A stretch of DNA of 64,000 nucleotides from Anaerobacillus alkalilacustris (lineage in GTDB: Bacteria > Bacillota > Bacilli > Bacillales > Anaerobacillaceae): NCBI RefSeq assembly GCF_001866005.1, contig NZ_MLQR01000045.1:1-64000 (forward strand), read 5' to 3'. A program made the translations under genes and the position numbers. Below are positions 61,621 to 64,000 of the stretch, piece by piece (position 1 is the first letter of the stretch; every line of letters begins with the position of its first letter). The notes beneath the pieces were generated by a model. It was not told where the DNA came from, made no database searches, and saw nothing but the letters and a program-made list of their open reading frames with translations.

Positions 61621-63730
61621 TTATATAGTTTTAACTTTAATTTCATCTTTTTCCATGTAAACATGAATAGTTTTGACAAATTCGTTATCTAATAGTAGCG
61701 CAGTAATTTGATCTTCGATTTGTTCTTGAATTTTACGACGTAATGGACGTGCTCCAAAAGTTGGGCAATATCCAAGTTCAGCAATTTTTGCTTTTGTTTC
61801 TTCCGTGAATTCAATAGAAATACCTTGCTCAGTAAGAGTTTCTTCTAATTCAACTAACATTAAGTTAACAATTTTTATTAAGTCTTCCTTCTTAAGAGTG
61901 TTAAACTCAATAATTGAATCAAAACGATTTAAGAACTCTGGTTTGAAGTAGTTTCCTAACTTATCTAGTACTGTTGAATGCCGATCTTCTTCAGTACCAC
62001 CAAACCCGATCGAAGCAACCTTCTTATCGGTTACACCCGCATTGGATGTCATAATAATGACTGTCTCATTAAAGTTAACTACTCTCCCTTGACTATCCGT
62101 CAGACGTCCATCTTCCATAATTTGAAGAAATATATTCATAACATCCGGGTGTGCTTTTTCAATTTCATCTAAAAGTATAATTGAATATGGGTTTCGACGT
62201 ACTCGTTCAGTTAATTGACCAGCTTCATCATGACCGACATACCCCGGGGGTGAGCCGATCAGTTTTGATACCGAATGCTTTTCCATATATTCACTCATAT
62301 CAAGACGAATCATCGCATCCTTTTTGCCGAATAGTTCAAGTGCTAATGTTCTCGTAAGCTCTGTCTTACCAGTACCTGTTTGACCAACGAACAAAAATGA
62401 TGCTGTTGGACGTGTTTTGGCTTTCAAGCCAGCACGAGCCCTTAATATCGCATTGGCTACTTTAGTAACAGCTTTTTCATGGCCAATGACTTTTTCAGCA
62501 AGTCTTTTCGGTAGATTCTTCATTTTCGCTTGTTCAGATTTTTCTAGTTTTTTGACAGGAATGCCTGTACGTTTTTCAATAATATCTTGAATGTGTTCAA
62601 TAGTTACATTAACTACTTGCTCAGATGGTTTATCTAGGAGTTTTTCTTCCAATTGTAGTTCTTCATCACGAAGTAATGCAGCTTTTTCGTAATTTTCTTC
62701 AGCTGTTGCAAGCTCCTTCTCATAGATAACTTTCTCAAGACGTTTCTCTAGTTCACTAGTATTTGAATTTGAGTGCACTAAATTTAATTTTGAACCAACC
62801 TCATCCAAAACATCGATAGCCTTATCTGGTAAAAAACGTTCTTGAATATATCGATTAGAAAGTGTCACACATGCTTTTAACACTTCATCAGAGTACTTAA
62901 CACCATGGTAATTTTCATACGTTGGTCGGATCCCCTTTAATATGGTTAAAGCTTCATCTACTGAAGGTTCCTTCACCATTACAGGTTGGAAACGACGTTC
63001 AAGAGTTGGGTTTTTCTCGATTAATCTATACTCTTTTAACGTTGTTGCACCAATAACTTGAATATTGCCTCGTGCTAGCGCAGTTTTCAAGATATTTCCT
63101 GCATCCATCGAACCTTCAGAAGTTCCACCTGCTCCTACCATCATGTGTATTTCATCAATAAATAGAATAAGGTTTTCGTTAGTTTCTAATTCAGTAACTA
63201 ACTGCTTCATTTTTTCTTCAAACTGGCCACGGTAACTAGTACCAGCAATGAGAGAGCTAATATCCAAAACATAAACTTCTTTATTTTTAAGTTTCATAGG
63301 TACTTTTCCTTCAGCAATTTTTAAGGCTAGACCTTCTACAATCGCTGTTTTACCTACACCTGCTTCACCAACTAAAACAGGATTGTTCTTTGAGCGACGA
63401 TTTAATACTTCTATAACACGTTCGATTTCTTTTTCTCTACCAATTACTGCATCAATTCGACCTTGTTTTGCTTCATTTGTTAAATTTCGTCCGTGTTGAT
63501 TTAAGAAATTATTAGCATGTACTTCTTTTATTTTGCTTTACAATTTTTTGGGGGCTATTTTCAAAAAATGATTGAAAATAGCCATTAAAATGATTATGAA
63601 AGGAATTGAATCCTGACAATTTTACAGAATGATAACACTGTGAACACAAGTCTATTTTCCGTTTTTCCTGATTTATTTGTAAATTTAATTTAACAACTGC
63701 TTTATTGGTTTGACATTTATTACATATCAT
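61621..63730 (-). CDS. clpE: ClpE ATPase, split by a frameshift
   Basis: Hsp100 unfoldase of the Clp protease. The N-terminal zinc finger MICNKCQTNK...LCSQCYHS (63730 to about 63530) reads in one frame and stops at STC. The body (NNFLNQHGRNLTNEAKQG, Walker A GEAGVGKTAIVEGLA, then the 558-codon open part with second AAA+ module GQTGTGKTELTRT) is one base off. Deleting one A of AATAAAAGAAG near 63525-63530 joins them. The body alone has no start before Walker A, so a frameshift is needed. Behind two CtsR boxes. Sequencing error, pseudogene and programmed shift remain open. Confidence 0.9.
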
Positions 63731-63753
63731 TTAACTCAATCCTCCTATTTGAC

Positions 63754-63770
63754 TTTGACTAACTTTGACC
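63754..63770 (-). promoter_or_regulatory. CtsR operator of clpE, proximal
   Basis: The minus strand reads GGTCAAA-GTT-AGTCAAA, the CtsR tandem heptad with 3-base spacing, about 24 bases before the clpE start. Confidence 0.92.
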
Positions 63771-63783
63771 TTTTATATAAAGA

Positions 63784-63807
63784 AAAAACCATTACGAAAC
63801 GAATGGC
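63784..63807 (-). terminator. hairpin with T-run between the two CtsR boxes
   Basis: Minus strand CCATT / AATGG stem around CGTTTCGT, then TTTTTT. It is the terminator of the gene to the right or a leader attenuator for clpE. Confidence 0.55.
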
Positions 63808-63829
63808 TTTATTGATTACCTTTATTATA

Positions 63830-63846
63830 TTTGACCTTTCCTGACT
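63830..63846 (-). promoter_or_regulatory. CtsR operator, distal, weak half
   Basis: Minus strand AGTCAGG-AAA-GGTCAAA: one perfect and one imperfect heptad with correct spacing. Confidence 0.65.
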
Positions 63847-63964
63847 TTTCAATTGGTAATGCTTACCTCCACACAGTGTAGGGTCCCTTTCTTACCTGAG
63901 CGAAATTCTATCAAAAGAGGGAAACCACCTATAATATCTGTATTAAATCAAGGAGATTTCTTAT

Positions 63965-64000
63965 TTATTCTTCTTTCACAGTAACTTTATAAGCAATTGG
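63965..64000 (-). CDS. possible C-terminus of a gene running off the right edge
   Basis: The minus strand reads PIAYKVTVKEE then TAA. Eleven codons only; too short to name. Supported by the hairpin downstream of it, which could be its terminator. Confidence 0.3.
   Translation of the reverse strand, partial: PIAYKVTVKEE

Overview
The window is low-GC Bacillaceae chromosome, probably from an alkaliphilic or facultatively anaerobic endospore former. This is inferred from gene content: kamA/ablB/yod genes, csgA-ybxH, two Spo0E-type phosphatase modules, a LysM/SleB-type hydrolase, HrcA, CtsR and FapR-type operators, and strong AGGAGG ribosome sites. I saw no rRNA, tRNA, CRISPR array or prophage. 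The only insertion-sequence trace is a frameshifted IS21 IstB tail at the left edge.

Layout. 0.6-3.2 kb: pckA and a methyltransferase. 3.3-11.9 kb: a Gram-positive Tad/Flp pilus locus (tadC, tadB, tadA, tadZ, a CpaB-like gene, tadG- and tadE-like genes, prepilin peptidase). It ends in two Flp pilin genes, each preceded by its own c-di-GMP-I (GEMM-I) riboswitch. 12-17 kb: a DUF192 gene, a membrane protein, and an Old Yellow Enzyme-type reductase divergent from a PucR regulator. 17.3-19.6 kb: an unusual Spo0E-PAS-PAS-GGDEF-EAL fusion. 20.8-22 kb: a lysine riboswitch and dapA. 22.4-24 kb: a CstR-like repressor, a HAD hydrolase and a Dabb protein.

24.2-34.5 kb: a lysine catabolic cluster, kamA-yokU-ablB-yodT-yodS-yodR-yodQ-gabT. 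An exact sigma-54 promoter lies before kamA and a PAS-AAA+ sigma-54 activator is next to it. The gene set fits a route in which lysine becomes beta-lysine, is N-acetylated as a protecting step, is transaminated and thiolysed, then deacetylated to GABA and passed to GabT. 34.9-37.1 kb: fabH-fabF behind a FapR-like operator. 37.4-49 kb: a patchy region of small genes, relics and repeats, including a decayed EAL gene interrupted by repeats, a methylpurine glycosylase relic and a stop-interrupted DUF5634 gene. It also holds an AbrB-family transporter, a two-PAS histidine kinase, a free-standing Spo0E and csgA-ybxH. 49.5-58.9 kb: envelope genes (DUF4097, LysM-SleB hydrolase, LtaS-like sulfatase, VanW) and an aldo/keto reductase. 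59-63.8 kb: chaperones, with htpG behind a CIRCE element and clpE behind CtsR boxes. clpE is split by a frameshift.

Four interspersed repeat families run through the window, called R1-R4 here. R1 is a long stem-loop with 9 copies, two carrying a 34-bp tandem repeat. R2 has three hairpins and 5 copies, with compensatory changes between copies. R3 is a multi-hairpin element and R4 a MITE-like element. R1 and R2 both interrupt the EAL relic, R1 truncates an R3 copy, and an R2 copy supplies the last codons of yodT. The main regulatory theme is c-di-GMP: riboswitched pilins, an EAL/GGDEF enzyme fused to a sporulation phosphatase domain, and a dead paralogue of that enzyme.
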